NCBI RefSeq assembly: GCF_000213575.1
Contig: NZ_GL892006.1
Span: forward strand, 671,840-735,839
Length of the DNA stretch: 64,000 nucleotides
Direction of reading: 5' to 3'
DNA from: Dysgonomonas mossii DSM 22836
GTDB lineage: Bacteria > Bacteroidota > Bacteroidia > Bacteroidales > Dysgonomonadaceae
The notes beneath the pieces were generated by a model. That model was not told where the DNA came from. It worked only from the letters and a program-made list of their open reading frames with translations, and did not search any database. Numbering within the stretch: position 1 is the first letter of the stretch; each line of letters starts with the position of its first letter. Position numbers and translations under genes: made by a program. Shown one piece after another: positions 1-10,223 of the stretch.

Positions 1-996
1 CAAGTCCATCACAGTAAGACGGTTTTGCGGATCATCTGATGTTGTCACACAATTTTTCGGTTTGTTGAGCAATACGTATACTTTACTTTCCAAGCGTACC
101 GGCTGATCGTGGAATGTAACCAAGTCACCACGTGTAACTTTTGCTCCCAACTGATCTACTACCTCACCGTTTACCTTCACTACACCCGATGTGATAAACG
201 CATCAGCTTCGCGACGTGAACATACTCCGGCATTAGCCAGATATTTGTTCAAACGTAAAGGCGTACTTGGATCTATATTTTCTTTGTACTTTACAGGCTT
301 AACAAGTCTTTTAACTCCTTCGGCTGCTTTATTGTAGCCACCGCCACCACGGTTCGTATCACCATAGCCACCACCGCCGGAACGATTGCCGCCGCCATAG
401 CTACCGCCACCGCTGCGATTACCGCCACCATAGCTACCGCCACCGCCACGATTGCCACCGCCATAGCTACCACCGCCAGAACGATTGCCAACTCCATAAC
501 TGCTGCCGCCGGTGCGATTGCCGCCGCCATAGCTACCGCCACCACTGCTGTAGTTGCCACCGCTACGGTTACCGCTATTATAATTACCGCCACGATTGCC
601 CGAGTCGTAGTTACCGCCACGGTTGCCACCGCCGCTATAATTACCACCGCTACGGTTACCGCTATTGTAATTACCTCCGCCGCGATTACCTGAATCGTAG
701 TTACCGCCACGACTACCTGAATAGCCGCCGCCGTCTCTGTCTCGATTGTCGGAATAACCACCACCGCTATATGATCGACGCTCTTCGTTTCCTCTATCGT
801 AAGAAGAGCCTTGTCTGTCGCCACCTGCCTTATACGGATTTCTTTCTTTTCCACGGTCAGGGCTATCGTAAGATTGTTTGCGTAGATCGCCTACACGAGC
901 TCGCTTCTTCTTTACAGGATCATTTCCATTTGATTTGTTTTCTGATGAAGAGTAACCATCCCGGCCGTCTCTATCACTTCCATTTTCTGTCACCAT
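1..996 (-). CDS. RluB/RsuA-type 23S rRNA pseudouridine synthase, 3' end outside window
   Basis: The gene enters from the left edge; 332 codons are visible. After an ATG at 994-996 comes a low-complexity arm of about 230 residues, first charged (KKKRARVGDL) and then dominated by Gly, Asn, Arg, Ser and Tyr in units such as GNRGGNYNS and GGGSYGGG. An S4 RNA-binding domain follows (LRLNKYLANAGVCSRREAD, then VKVNGEVV), and the visible part ends in the start of the synthase domain (YVLLNKPKNCVTT). S4 plus this synthase start is typical of RluB/RsuA enzymes, which convert specific rRNA uridines to pseudouridine. The catalytic Asp motif lies beyond the window. The Gly-rich arm is absent from the E. 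coli protein and is probably a disordered RNA-binding tail. The gene follows purB by 76 bases on the same strand and may be co-transcribed with it. Confidence 0.85.
   Translation of the reverse strand, partial: MVTENGSDRDGRDGYSSSENKSNGNDPVKKKRARVGDLRKQSYDSPDRGKERNPYKAGGDRQGSSYDRGNEERRSYSGGGYSDNRDRDGGGYSGSRGGNYDSGNRGGGNYNSGNRSGGNYSGGGNRGGNYDSGNRGGNYNSGNRSGGNYSSGGGSYGGGNRTGGSSYGVGNRSGGGSYGGGNRGGGGSYGGGNRSGGGSYGGGNRSGGGGYGDTNRGGGGYNKAAEGVKRLVKPVKYKENIDPSTPLRLNKYLANAGVCSRREADAFITSGVVKVNGEVVDQLGAKVTRGDLVTFHDQPVRLESKVYVLLNKPKNCVTTSDDPQNRLTVMDL
331..770 (-). repeat. Gly/Asn/Arg/Tyr-coding degenerate tandem repeat
   Basis: Imperfect short repeats rich in ccgcca, ccacc and tagctaccgcc on the plus strand encode GGGSYGGGNRSG-like units in the arm of the pseudouridine synthase gene. 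G+C is much higher than in the flanks. The repeats are in frame and differ in number of Gly codons, which suggests expansion and contraction by slippage. Confidence 0.8.
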
Positions 997-1072
997 TTGA
1001 TTTTTTTCTTGTTTAATTATATTACATTCATTTTTTTCAAAACAACCTCACGGTTATTATACAACGTAAAAT

Positions 1073-2416
1073 TTATACACCTGTGTAAGTATGAGGTGTA
1101 ATTTTTCTCAGTTCATCTTTCACAGCATTACTAACATTCAGCTCATCGATAAACTCTGCAATTGATTCTGCTGTAATTGCATTGTTCGTACGAGTAAGAG
1201 CCTTCAGTGCTTCATAAGGTTTCGGATATCCTTCACGACGAAGGATTGTTTGAATTCCTTCTGCTACAACTGCCCAGCAATTGTCCAGATCTCTATATAA
1301 TGCTTCTTTATTCAACAATAATTTATCCAACCCTTTCAGTGTGCTTTGAATAGCTATCACGATATGCCCCATCGGTATACCGATATTGCGCAATACGGTA
1401 GAGTCTGTCAAGTCTCTTTGCAAGCGTGAAATAGGCAGTTTAACCGCCAGGTGTTCCAGTATTGCATTTGCTATACCCAGGTTACCTTCTGCATTTTCAA
1501 AATCGATAGGGTTTACTTTATGCGGCATTGCGGATGATCCGATTTCGCCCTCTTTGATCTTTTGCTTAAAATATTCCATCGAAATATATTGCCAAAAATC
1601 TCTGTTGAGGTCTATCATTATCGTATCGATGCGTTTCAAAGCATCAAACACCGCTGCCAAGTTGTCGTAATTGGATATCTGTGTTGTCCACTCTTCTCTC
1701 ACCAATCCTAACTTTTCGGATACAAACTTGTTTCCAAAAGCTTTCCAGTCATATTCGGGATAGGCTACCGTGTGTGCGTTATAGTTTCCTGTAGCTCCTC
1801 CAAATTTAGCAGACAAAGGCACCGAGCGGAGCAATTGCAGCTGAGCCTGCAGGCGGCTGACAAAAACCATAATCTCCTTACCCAAGCGTGTTGGCGATGC
1901 AGGTTGTCCGTGCGTTTTGGCCAACATAGCCACATCTGCCCAAGCCTCAGCCTGAGATGTAAGCTTTACGATCAGCTCGTCGAGCAAAGGATAATACACG
2001 TCTGTCAATGCATCTTTTAAAGATAAAGGAACAGATGTATTATTTATATCCTGCGAGGTAAGTCCAAAGTGAATAAACTCTTTGTATTGTTCCAGTCCAA
2101 GCTCATCGAATTTCTCTTTTATAAAATATTCGACAGCCTTTACATCATGATTTGTTACTTTTTCAGTCTCTTTTACACGTGAAGCATCTTCTTCCGAAAA
2201 ATTATCAACGATAGACTGTAGCTTAGGAAAAACTTCTTTATTTATATTTTTCAATTGAGGTAGCGGCAATTCACATAGAGCTATAAAGTATTCTACTTCT
2301 ACTCGCACGCGATACTTTACAAGGGCATACTCTGAAAAATAATCGGCTAGTTTTTCTGTCTTATTGCGATAACGACCATCTATTGGCGAAATGGCAGTTA
2401 AGGGAGTTAGTCTCAT
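1073..2416 (-). CDS. purB: Adenylosuccinate lyase
   Basis: PurB cleaves SAICAR to AICAR and adenylosuccinate to AMP, each time releasing fumarate, in purine synthesis in the cytosol. The 447-residue protein begins MRLTPLTAISPIDGRYRNKT and carries the fumarase/aspartase-superfamily signature GSSAMPHKVNPIDFENAEG at about residues 290-310, plus the conserved GLTSQDINNTS and KTHGQPASPTRLGKE segments. Length and start match the long PurB type (E. coli-like, about 450 residues). A promoter -7 element lies 83 bases upstream. Its partner in the AMP branch, purA, sits 6.5 kb away on the same strand. Confidence 0.96.
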   Translation of the reverse strand: MRLTPLTAISPIDGRYRNKTEKLADYFSEYALVKYRVRVEVEYFIALCELPLPQLKNINKEVFPKLQSIVDNFSEEDASRVKETEKVTNHDVKAVEYFIKEKFDELGLEQYKEFIHFGLTSQDINNTSVPLSLKDALTDVYYPLLDELIVKLTSQAEAWADVAMLAKTHGQPASPTRLGKEIMVFVSRLQAQLQLLRSVPLSAKFGGATGNYNAHTVAYPEYDWKAFGNKFVSEKLGLVREEWTTQISNYDNLAAVFDALKRIDTIMIDLNRDFWQYISMEYFKQKIKEGEIGSSAMPHKVNPIDFENAEGNLGIANAILEHLAVKLPISRLQRDLTDSTVLRNIGIPMGHIVIAIQSTLKGLDKLLLNKEALYRDLDNCWAVVAEGIQTILRREGYPKPYEALKALTRTNNAITAESIAEFIDELNVSNAVKDELRKITPHTYTGV

Positions 2417-2750
2417 TTTATGTTATAAGTACTTATGTGTTTTTAATTAGTCCTTTCTTAAAAAATCTCTCTTTCAATATCACTACTTACTTTGAACTAC
2501 AAATATACAACAAAATATAGTTCTAAAAGGTTTTTATAGACTGTAAATCATCGTTTTTTTATCTTTTTAAGACAAAAAAAACAGCCTTGAAGTTCTTTTC
2601 CTAATCTGCATTTGTAAAAACATTGCAACGCATTTCTTTCGTGATAAAAAATCCACTTCGAATTTCTCTATGTACGTTTACTATCTTCTTTAAGAAAATA
2701 GATTAGCAAACACCGCACACAGAAGATAAGAAACTAGTAATCAAAGAGTA
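2417..2750. other. 334-bp intergenic region holding the purB promoter
   Basis: On the minus strand TATATTTG at 2500-2507 fits the Bacteroidota -7 consensus TAnnTTTG and would start purB transcription near 2493; I see no clear -33 TTTG at the usual distance. The rest is AT-rich, with no open frame, clear hairpin or repeat. Confidence 0.45.
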
Positions 2751-3854
2751 TCAAAAACCATTCAAGATCTCCACAATCTTTACCAATTCATCTTCTCGCA
2801 AAGATGGATAAAGCGGAAGGCTCAATACCTGATCTTGTAACAATTCGCATACAGGCAAATGCAAATGACTTAGTTCAGCATAAGCCGGCTGTTTGTGTAT
2901 GGCATACGGATAATGTATTTGAGTCTGGATGGAATTTTGCGATAAATACGGTTGGAGTTCTTCACGATCTTTGCAACGCAATACAAACAAATGAAACACA
3001 TGACTATCCCAATCTCTTATTTCGGGCAAAATAAATCTTTCATTTTTTATGTTATCCAAGTAGAATTTTGCAATCTCCCGACGGCGTGAATTATCCGCAT
3101 CCAAGTACTTTAATTTGACAGAAAGAATGGCGGCTTGCACTTCATCAAGGCGAGAGTTTAGTCCTTTGTAGTTGTGTATATACTTTTCATCAGAGCCGTA
3201 ATTTGATAAACTATTTACCACCTCTGCCAATTGTGTATCGTCCGTTGTTACTGCTCCTGCATCGCCCAACGAGCCAAGATTCTTTACAGGATAAAAGCTA
3301 AATACTGCCGCATCGCCAATACTGCCCACTTTTTTGCCTTTATAGACTGCACCATGAGCTTGTGCAGCATCTTCGATAAGCAGAAGGTTATATTTGAGTG
3401 ATAATTGCTTCAACTTATCCATATCCGCAACTTGCCCATATAGATGAACGGCAATTATAGCCCGGGTTTTGTTTGTTATTTTTTCTTCTGCCGAAGCAGG
3501 ATCGATATTGTAAGTGGCAAGGTCGCAATCGGCTAAAACAGGAACAAGCCCGCATAGTGAAACAGCTAAGGCGGTAGCGATAAATGTATTGGCAGGCAGG
3601 ATCACCTCATCTCCCTCCTTTATTCGCCCCATCGCCATATATCCCATCAGAATGAGACGCAGGGCATCAAGACCGTTGCCCACACCCACACAGTGAGAGA
3701 CACTACAATGAGATGCAAATTGAGACTGAAAAGATTTATTCGCCGCTCCTCGTATATACCAACCTGAATCTATAATATGAGCAGTTGCTTCTTTCAGTTC
3801 AGGTGCATAGCGTTCGTTTTCTCGTTTTAGGTTAAGGAATAAAATTTCGTTCAT
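2751..3854 (-). CDS. DegT/DnrJ/EryC1/StrS-family sugar aminotransferase
   Basis: This is a 367-residue PLP-dependent aminotransferase of the family that makes amino sugars on nucleotide-sugar carriers for O-antigen, capsule or glycoprotein glycans. Family features are visible in order: [11 protein letters not shown] near residue 57, [25 protein letters not shown], and the PLP lysine segment [18 protein letters not shown]. The sequence resembles the FdtB/QdtB type (dTDP-3-oxo-6-deoxyhexose aminotransferases), but substrate cannot be read from sequence and no other sugar-pathway genes are adjacent. The start lies 5 bases after the recN stop, so it is probably the last gene of the four-gene metallophosphoesterase-recN transcription unit. 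Confidence 0.9.
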   Translation of the reverse strand: MNEILFLNLKRENERYAPELKEATAHIIDSGWYIRGAANKSFQSQFASHCSVSHCVGVGNGLDALRLILMGYMAMGRIKEGDEVILPANTFIATALAVSLCGLVPVLADCDLATYNIDPASAEEKITNKTRAIIAVHLYGQVADMDKLKQLSLKYNLLLIEDAAQAHGAVYKGKKVGSIGDAAVFSFYPVKNLGSLGDAGAVTTDDTQLAEVVNSLSNYGSDEKYIHNYKGLNSRLDEVQAAILSVKLKYLDADNSRRREIAKFYLDNIKNERFILPEIRDWDSHVFHLFVLRCKDREELQPYLSQNSIQTQIHYPYAIHKQPAYAELSHLHLPVCELLQDQVLSLPLYPSLREDELVKIVEILNGF

Positions 3855-3859
3855 GTCGT

Positions 3860-5524
3860 CTAAACTTTTTTGCCCAACATAACTTTCGCATTTTGTATAG
3901 CCGCCTCTGTTACCGTAGAACCGCTCAGCATACGGGCTATTTCCGTTAAACGTTCTTCATCGGACAAGCGCACCAAGTTTGTAGTTGTGGTATGTTCGTC
4001 ATCCGATTTGTAAACCTTGTAATGCGCTTTGCCTTTAGCGGCAATCTGTGGCAAGTGTGTAATGGCCAGCACTTGCATATTCTTGCCAAACTCACGCATC
4101 ACCTCTCCCATTTTGTCTGCTATTTCGCCCGAAACACCTGTATCTATTTCATCGAATATAATAGTAGGCAATGCCGTTGCACCTGCAATCATCGATTTGA
4201 GACAGAGCATCAGACGGGAAATTTCACCACCCGAGGCGATCTCCGCAACAGGTTGTAGAGGTACATTTTTATTTGCAGAAAACTGAAACAGCACACTGTC
4301 TAACCCATATATATTGGGATGTTTCTCTGCTATAATTTCACTTCTGAAACGAATGTTAGGCATACCCAAATAAGCAACCCGATCGGTGAGATCTTTCTCG
4401 AAACTATCGGTTATCGACGTACGACTATCGGTCAACTGCTTCGCAAGAGCGAATACCTTTTCCGACTTTTCGTGGACTTCCTTTTCCAGAGCTTCCACTT
4501 GCTGATCGGATGATTCTATATTTTCTATCTTTTGTTTAAATTCTTCATACAAAGCCAACAGTTCGGGCACAGTATTTACATGATACTTCTTCTGCAATGT
4601 GTAGATCAGATCGAGCCGTGATTCGATAAAAGCCAAACGCTCGGGGTTGAATTCCACGTCGTTTGCCAGTTTATCCATTTCAGAAGCAAGATCTTTAAGA
4701 TCGATATACGCTGTTTGCAGACGCTCGGATATTTCTTCCGAACGGGCATATACCTTTGCCAACTGTTGAGACGTATTAAGCCCCTCTTTCAGCTCCAGCA
4801 CGATTCCTTTATCGTCGTCAGACAACAAAGAGTGTATCTTGAACAATGCCGACTTTATATCTTCGGCGTGAGTTAGTGTCTCCAATTCGTTTTCCAATTC
4901 TTCCTGCTCCCCTTCCTGAAGAGCGGCTTCTGTCAAGGATTCGATCTGAAAACGAAGATAGTCTTCTTCCTCTTTACTTTTCCTCACGGCTTCACGAAGC
5001 TCTGCCAATGCCTTTTCCGATTGCTTGTATTGATGAAAGGCTTGTCGATATTTGCTCAGCAAGTCTTTATTGCCTGCCAAGGCATCCACCACCTGCATTT
5101 GGAAACGAGTGTCGGATAGCAACAAGTTCTGATGCTGCGAGTGTATATCGATCAACTGGCTACCCAATTCTTTCAGATCGGTGAGTGAGACAGGCGAATC
5201 GTTGATAAATGCTCTTGATTTTCCTGTAGAGAGTATTTCCCTGCGCAGGATATAACTATCGGGATCGTAGTCTATGCCTTTCTCTTCGCAAAAAGCTCTG
5301 AGATCGTATGCCGAAACATCGAACGATCCTTCGATAACGCATTTACTCTCCCCTTGCTTGATAGCCTTCATATCGGCACGCTGCCCAAGTATAAGAGACA
5401 GTGCTCCCAGAATAATAGATTTTCCGGCTCCCGTTTCTCCGGTAATAACAGAAAAGCCAGGCTCGAAGTCAATTTCGAGACTGTCTATCAAAGCATAATT
5501 TTTTATGTATAGCGATCTTAGCAT
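3860..5524 (-). CDS. recN: DNA repair protein RecN
   Basis: RecN is an SMC-like ATPase that acts at DNA double-strand breaks in the cytosol. The protein begins [20 protein letters not shown] and has a Walker A motif GETGAGKS near residue 30. Two long charged coiled-coil arms follow in the middle, then the ABC signature [15 protein letters not shown] and Walker [15 protein letters not shown], with a switch His in ITHLPQIA. At 554 residues it has the normal RecN length. An in-frame ATG ten codons upstream would overlap the end of the preceding gene, and the residues from this start align with family N termini, so I take 5524 as the start. It sits 10 bases after the upstream metallophosphoesterase. 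Confidence 0.96.
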   Translation of the reverse strand: MLRSLYIKNYALIDSLEIDFEPGFSVITGETGAGKSIILGALSLILGQRADMKAIKQGESKCVIEGSFDVSAYDLRAFCEEKGIDYDPDSYILRREILSTGKSRAFINDSPVSLTDLKELGSQLIDIHSQHQNLLLSDTRFQMQVVDALAGNKDLLSKYRQAFHQYKQSEKALAELREAVRKSKEEEDYLRFQIESLTEAALQEGEQEELENELETLTHAEDIKSALFKIHSLLSDDDKGIVLELKEGLNTSQQLAKVYARSEEISERLQTAYIDLKDLASEMDKLANDVEFNPERLAFIESRLDLIYTLQKKYHVNTVPELLALYEEFKQKIENIESSDQQVEALEKEVHEKSEKVFALAKQLTDSRTSITDSFEKDLTDRVAYLGMPNIRFRSEIIAEKHPNIYGLDSVLFQFSANKNVPLQPVAEIASGGEISRLMLCLKSMIAGATALPTIIFDEIDTGVSGEIADKMGEVMREFGKNMQVLAITHLPQIAAKGKAHYKVYKSDDEHTTTTNLVRLSDEERLTEIARMLSGSTVTEAAIQNAKVMLGKKV

Positions 5525-5534
5525 GGCTAATATA

Positions 5535-6728
5535 TCATTTACTAAAGTTGACATTCAGAACTACAATCTCCGACACTGTGCCAATCCTGTATTGAGGTCC
5601 CGCCAATCCAAGCCCGGAGGACACATATACATGCGTATCTCCTTTTTTCTTATATCCGTACGGAATCTCATACATAAATTTCATTTTCGAAGAAATACTC
5701 TCGGGCAATATCCCCCAATTGTATATCATGGACGAAACAGCCATAATCACATTGTTTGGGAAAAACTGACCGTTATGGGTATGACCATACAGAGCGATAT
5801 CTGCACCGGCTTCAACCTCTTCTTGTAAGCGATGCGGTTCGTGATTCATCACAATTACAGGATATTGCCTGTCTACCCCCTGCATTATTTCGGGCAATTG
5901 TTTCCGGGTTTTGCACAAATCATCTTCCCTGCCCACAAGATAGAAAGAATCTGCGATCATAACAGTAGTATCACGCAAAACATTTATTCCGGCCTTTTGG
6001 CTCAACCACAAGATTTTTTCGTCCTTGGGTTCGCCCAGATCTATATACTCATGATTTCCTGTGGATGCATACACCCCATAAGGAGCTTTGAGCCGATGAA
6101 ACTCTGTTTCCATTTGCTGCTCGTATAGCGATTTGGCATCGTAATCGACAATATCACCCACTAATAATATCAGGTCGGGTTTTTGCTCCATTATCTTATC
6201 CACATACATGGAAATAATTTTCTTGTCGATCAAGTATCCCGCATGTATATCTGTAGCCACCACTATGCGCAAGTTTTTCACATTGGGCGAATGCTTCTCT
6301 ATCGTCAGGCTTTTCTCCGTTATCACAGGATGCCAGAATCGGTAGTTCCCATTCCACATCACAGCCACTACCAAGAGCAATGCTGTACAAAAATAAACAA
6401 GTCGAGGCTTTTTTGCTGCAAAATCGAGCGAAAATATTTTTTTCTTTTTATTAATATATTTCACTAAATCATACAATAAGAGCAGAGACGTCATATAGAT
6501 AGTAAACAACATCCACGTTGTACCCGTCCAAGCGAATGTATGAAGTGCATCGAACGATAAGTGTTTTGAGGTAAAGAATCCGATAAAGTATATTATCAGC
6601 TCTGCAACATATATTGCAGTGTAAGGAATCTTAATATACTTCTTATCGGGCAATGCCTGCCATCCTCTCCAGTAGATGTATGCACTGAAGAATATCTGAA
6701 TAATTATGGCATTGAAAAATACTCTCAT
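5535..6728 (-). CDS. Membrane-anchored metallophosphoesterase, YkuE/YaeI-like (downstream copy)
   Basis: The N-terminal part (residues 1 to about 135) holds several hydrophobic segments. A calcineurin-like phosphoesterase domain follows, with the metal-binding motifs in order: DIHAGY, VGDIVDY, GNHEY, MNHEP and GHTHNGQ. The catalytic side most likely faces one side of the inner membrane; the substrate is unknown (family members act on phosphodiesters, including lipid-linked ones). It overlaps the preceding paralogue by 4 bases (ATGA), so the two are translationally coupled and look like a tandem duplication. The conserved C-terminal segment YVSSGLGL is shared by both. Confidence 0.88.
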   Translation of the reverse strand: MRVFFNAIIIQIFFSAYIYWRGWQALPDKKYIKIPYTAIYVAELIIYFIGFFTSKHLSFDALHTFAWTGTTWMLFTIYMTSLLLLYDLVKYINKKKKIFSLDFAAKKPRLVYFCTALLLVVAVMWNGNYRFWHPVITEKSLTIEKHSPNVKNLRIVVATDIHAGYLIDKKIISMYVDKIMEQKPDLILLVGDIVDYDAKSLYEQQMETEFHRLKAPYGVYASTGNHEYIDLGEPKDEKILWLSQKAGINVLRDTTVMIADSFYLVGREDDLCKTRKQLPEIMQGVDRQYPVIVMNHEPHRLQEEVEAGADIALYGHTHNGQFFPNNVIMAVSSMIYNWGILPESISSKMKFMYEIPYGYKKKGDTHVYVSSGLGLAGPQYRIGTVSEIVVLNVNFSK

Positions 6729-7867
6729 TTCTTTTTGTTCACATCTATTACAACATACTCGGATTGTGTACCTATACGGAATTTCCCACCCCAGATACCA
6801 ATACCCGAACTTACGTATATATTTGAATTCCCTTTTTTCACAAAACCATGATCTCTCTCATATAGCTTTTTGGTAATCATCGATATAGGCCACACCTGCC
6901 CTTGGTGGGTATGCCCCGAAATCTGTATATCGATACCGTTGGCTTCCGCCTCTTCGAGGTGATAAGGCTGATGATCGAGCATTATGATCGGCTTGGTATG
7001 ATCGAGCCCAGCGACGAGCTCCTTCAACGATTTGCGGTTCGGGTTAGACTTATCGTCTCTCCCAACCACGTAGAAACAACTATCTACCTCGGCTACAGAA
7101 TCACGCAAGAGACGCACTCCTGCTTTTGTAATAAAATCGAAGCTCTCTTTTGCTCCGCTTATATATTCATGGTTTCCGGGGCAAGCATAAATGCCCATCG
7201 GTGCTTTTATCTTATGAAAGACTTCTGCAAAACGTCCTTTTTTGAGCGGACGCACACTATTATCGATAATATCTCCCGCTATGAGTACAATGTCGGGATT
7301 TTCGGCATTTATCAGGTCTACCCATTTCTCAAACTCCTTTTCTCCGATACCATACCCCAAATGCAGATCGGTAATAGCAACAATGCGCAACGAGCGTGGC
7401 GAAATGGTATCGCCAAAGGTTTTATATATCTGAACAGGAAGATCGACCCTTACTTTCCATTGATATTTGAGATAGCCACAAGTCATCAGCAATGCAACAA
7501 AGCCTACCATCAGCCCCAACCCAACCCAGTTGTCTCTCGTATAACGGGTAATGGAGTCGCTCGGCATAAAGTGCAGCAGCTTATTACTAAGCCCCAGCAA
7601 ATCCTTTGCGGCAATTATCATAAGGAAATAAAGAAGGATAAAAAACCATGCTGTACCCACTTTGTATAGCAACGAAGTAAGACCTACCGGCAAGGAGTCC
7701 CCGATCAAGAAGGATATAAAAAATGAAGTAACCGCTATAACCGCAAACGAAAGAAGTGCTATACGCCCCACATTACTCGGAGGCATCGCAATCCAAAAGT
7801 GCCTGAACACATAAAAATTAGCTAAGAGGTATACTGTGAATACTATAATAAAAAACATCGTTTTCAT
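6725..7867 (-). CDS. Membrane-anchored metallophosphoesterase, YkuE/YaeI-like (upstream copy)
   Basis: A 380-residue paralogue of the next gene: about 145 residues with four or so transmembrane helices, then a phosphoesterase domain with DLHLGYG, AGDIIDN, GNHEYI, LDHQPY and GHTHQGQVWP. All metal ligands of the family are present, so both copies should be active. It is the first gene of a tight minus-strand run ending in recN and the sugar aminotransferase. Family members are cytoplasmic-membrane phosphodiesterases; the actual substrate cannot be inferred. Confidence 0.88.
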   Translation of the reverse strand: MKTMFFIIVFTVYLLANFYVFRHFWIAMPPSNVGRIALLSFAVIAVTSFFISFLIGDSLPVGLTSLLYKVGTAWFFILLYFLMIIAAKDLLGLSNKLLHFMPSDSITRYTRDNWVGLGLMVGFVALLMTCGYLKYQWKVRVDLPVQIYKTFGDTISPRSLRIVAITDLHLGYGIGEKEFEKWVDLINAENPDIVLIAGDIIDNSVRPLKKGRFAEVFHKIKAPMGIYACPGNHEYISGAKESFDFITKAGVRLLRDSVAEVDSCFYVVGRDDKSNPNRKSLKELVAGLDHTKPIIMLDHQPYHLEEAEANGIDIQISGHTHQGQVWPISMITKKLYERDHGFVKKGNSNIYVSSGIGIWGGKFRIGTQSEYVVIDVNKKK

Positions 7868-7957
7868 TTATACGTTTATTGTGTGTATATGTATATACAG
7901 ATGCAAAAGATGCATAGGTAAAGAGTACGAGCTATCAACCTTTCGGTTTATGTAAAA

Positions 7958-7985
7958 AAAGAGCAGTCGCCAATGACCACTCTTT
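7958..7985 (-). terminator. Intrinsic terminator after the YugP-type peptidase gene
   Basis: On the minus strand an 11-bp stem (AAAGAGTGGTC with GACTGCTCTTT, two G-U pairs) closes a 6-base loop and runs into a T tract. It lies 27 bases past the stop of the peptidase gene and before the metallophosphoesterase unit. Confidence 0.75.
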
Positions 7986-8011
7986 CGAATATCTTTCTAT
8001 CGTATAAACGA

Positions 8012-8695
8012 TTAGCTACGTCTGCCACTCATGGCTATCATGATGTAATATATAAGCGTAGCCAATGAGCCGATGGCGGCTATTACATACGTATAAGCTG
8101 CCCATTTGAGAGCATCCTTAGCCATATCATGATTGTTTACATTTGTCACTCCGGCAGTATTAAGCCAAGCCAAAGCACGGCTGCTGGCATTCACCTCTAC
8201 AGGGAGTGTCACAAAACTGAATACCGTTGTCATTGCAAAAAGCGCAATACCAATCCATATCAAGGCAGGAAATATATTAATCGTAAATATTCCGGCAAGA
8301 ATAACCCACATCACAATGCTTGATGAAAAGCTTACAACAGGCACAAGTGCCGAACGCATCTTCAATGGTCCGTACTCGTGAGCATGCTGTACTGCATGAC
8401 CACATTCGTGAGCAGCTACGGCAGCAGCAGCCACACTATTGCTGGCATATACACCTTCGCTCAGGTTGACTGTCTTATTGGCAGGGTTGTAGTGATCCGA
8501 AAGCATACCGCTTGTAGATACAACTTTCACATCATAAATCCCATTGTCATGAAGCATCTTTTCGGCTACATCACGACCTGTCATTCCGCTACTCAACGGA
8601 ACTTTAGAGTACTTATTAAACTTGCTTTTCAGCATCTGCTGAACTGCAAAACTGGCTATTGCTATTAGTCCAAATAATATCCAACCTATAGGCAT
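8012..8695 (-). CDS. Zinc metallopeptidase, YugP-like membrane protease
   Basis: A 227-residue integral membrane protein of the neutral zinc metallopeptidase (YugP) family. The first helix is MPIGWILFGLIAIASFAVQQ; the zinc site is AAHECGHAVQHAHEY near residue 95, followed by two hydrophobic segments and the family segment LPVEVNASSRALAWL. The C-terminal helix is at about 195-220. Substrates in this family are not established. The gene stands alone, with its own terminator downstream and 262 bases of upstream spacer containing an inverted repeat. Confidence 0.88.
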   Translation of the reverse strand: MPIGWILFGLIAIASFAVQQMLKSKFNKYSKVPLSSGMTGRDVAEKMLHDNGIYDVKVVSTSGMLSDHYNPANKTVNLSEGVYASNSVAAAAVAAHECGHAVQHAHEYGPLKMRSALVPVVSFSSSIVMWVILAGIFTINIFPALIWIGIALFAMTTVFSFVTLPVEVNASSRALAWLNTAGVTNVNNHDMAKDALKWAAYTYVIAAIGSLATLIYYIMIAMSGRRS

Positions 8696-8861
8696 AGTCT
8701 ATTTCTTTTTAAAATGTTTTTTCTACTAATTTACTTGTTAATAACTAAACAAAAAATGTGCCACCTGAGTTTTTGTCATATAATGTATTTGAATGACAAT
8801 CACATTTCTTAATTAAATTTGACTTATTTTTCGTTTCAGTCGTCTTTATTAAAAACCTAAT

Positions 8862-8928
8862 GTCATGCAGAATGAAACAAAATCGTCTTTTTCTATCTTC
8901 AAGACGCCTTATTCTCATTCAGCATGAC
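8862..8928. repeat. REP-like nested inverted repeat between purA and the YugP-like gene
   Basis: Fourteen-base arms GTCATGCAGAATGA (8862-8875) and TCATTCAGCATGAC (8915-8928) pair with one mismatch. Inside them CGTCTT and AAGACG form a second small stem. The layout, in a spacer of otherwise AT-rich sequence, resembles a dispersed palindromic element; it may also serve as the purA transcript end. Confidence 0.6.
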
Positions 8929-8957
8929 AAAGAGGTCGATATATTTCTTATCAGAAA

Positions 8958-10223
8958 TTATTTACGAATAATGGTCTGCGCTCTGTCTGGCCCGAGCGAA
9001 ACAATACGGATAGGCACACCAAGTTCTTTTTCGAGGAATGCAACATAATCGCTGAATTCTTTCGGAAACTGGTCTTCCTTCTGCATTTTTGTCATATCGG
9101 TTTGCCAGCCCTTCATTTCCTGATATATCGGTTTGATAGTATCATCTATCTCGAAAGGAAATTCAGTTACTCTCTCTCCGTTTACTTCATAAGCTACACA
9201 GGCTTTTATCGTATCGAACGTATCGAGTACGTCGCTCTTCATCATTATCAACTGGCTCACACCGTCTATCATTATAGCGTAGCGCAATGCAACCAGATCG
9301 ATCCATCCGCAACGACGTGGACGGCCTGTTACCGAGCCAAACTCAAATCCGAATTCACGCAACTTATCTCCTGTAGCATCATGCAGCTCGGTAGGAAACG
9401 GCCCGCTACCCACACGTGTACAATATGCCTTGAAAATTCCGTACACCTCTCCGATATTTCGAGGGGCAATACCCAGACCTGTAGATGCTCCGGCTGTGAT
9501 TGTATTGGAAGATGTAACAAACGGATACGACCCGAAATCGATATCAAGCATTGTACCTTGTGCACCCTCTGCCAATATTTTTTTGCCCGACTTGGTCGCA
9601 TTATTTATAAAATGCTCGCTGTCGATAAAAGTAAATTCTTTGAGCTTCTTCACTCCTTCAAACCACTCTTTCTCGATATCAGCCAGCGCATTTGTATCGT
9701 AATTATATTGATTGAGAATTCTCAGATGCTTTGCTTTGGCAGCATTGTATTTTTCTTCAAAGTTGTGAAGAATATCTCCCACACGCAAGCCGTTGCGGCT
9801 AACCTTGTCGGTATATGTAGGGCCAATACCCTTACCTGTAGTTCCTATCTTAGAGTCTCCCTTCGATGCTTCGTAGCATGCGTCGAGCAAACGGTGTGTA
9901 GGAAGGATAAGATGAGCCTTCTTGGAGATATATAGTCTCGATTTGAGATCATGTCCCGATTTTTCCAATGCTTCTATTTCTCCTTTGAATAAAGCAGGAT
10001 CGAGCACAACACCGTTGCCGATAACATTCAGCTTATTACCCTGAAATATACCGGATGGCACTGAACGGAGAACATACTTTTTGCCTTCAAACTCCAGTGT
10101 ATGCCCAGCATTTGGGCCACCTTGAAAACGGGCTACGATTTCATAATCAGGCGTTAGAACATCTACTATCTTTCCTTTACCTTCGTCGCCCCATTGCAGG
10201 CCGAGCAATACATCTACTTTCAT
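8958..10223 (-). CDS. purA: Adenylosuccinate synthetase
   Basis: PurA joins IMP and aspartate using GTP to give adenylosuccinate, the first committed step to AMP. The 421-residue protein starts [19 protein letters not shown], the family's phosphate-binding N terminus. It also shows GGPNAGHT, the IMP-site segment [11 protein letters not shown], a GTP-site region and [12 protein letters not shown]. Length fits the family (about 420-430). The ATG overlaps the stop of the upstream Fur-family gene by 4 bases, a coupling often seen in Bacteroidota, so expression is tied to that regulator's transcript. Confidence 0.97.
   Translation of the reverse strand: MKVDVLLGLQWGDEGKGKIVDVLTPDYEIVARFQGGPNAGHTLEFEGKKYVLRSVPSGIFQGNKLNVIGNGVVLDPALFKGEIEALEKSGHDLKSRLYISKKAHLILPTHRLLDACYEASKGDSKIGTTGKGIGPTYTDKVSRNGLRVGDILHNFEEKYNAAKAKHLRILNQYNYDTNALADIEKEWFEGVKKLKEFTFIDSEHFINNATKSGKKILAEGAQGTMLDIDFGSYPFVTSSNTITAGASTGLGIAPRNIGEVYGIFKAYCTRVGSGPFPTELHDATGDKLREFGFEFGSVTGRPRRCGWIDLVALRYAIMIDGVSQLIMMKSDVLDTFDTIKACVAYEVNGERVTEFPFEIDDTIKPIYQEMKGWQTDMTKMQKEDQFPKEFSDYVAFLEKELGVPIRIVSLGPDRAQTIIRK

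Noticed and set aside
291..854. Open frame with Ala/Val/Ile-rich repetitive product on the minus strand
   Set aside because: It is a different frame of the Gly-rich part of the pseudouridine synthase gene. The low-complexity DNA keeps other frames open by chance; the S4 domain is in the frame I report.
2171..2186. parS-like word TTTTACACGTGAAGCA inside purB
   Set aside because: Three mismatches to the usual parS consensus and 36 kb from parAB. One weak match within a coding gene is not enough.
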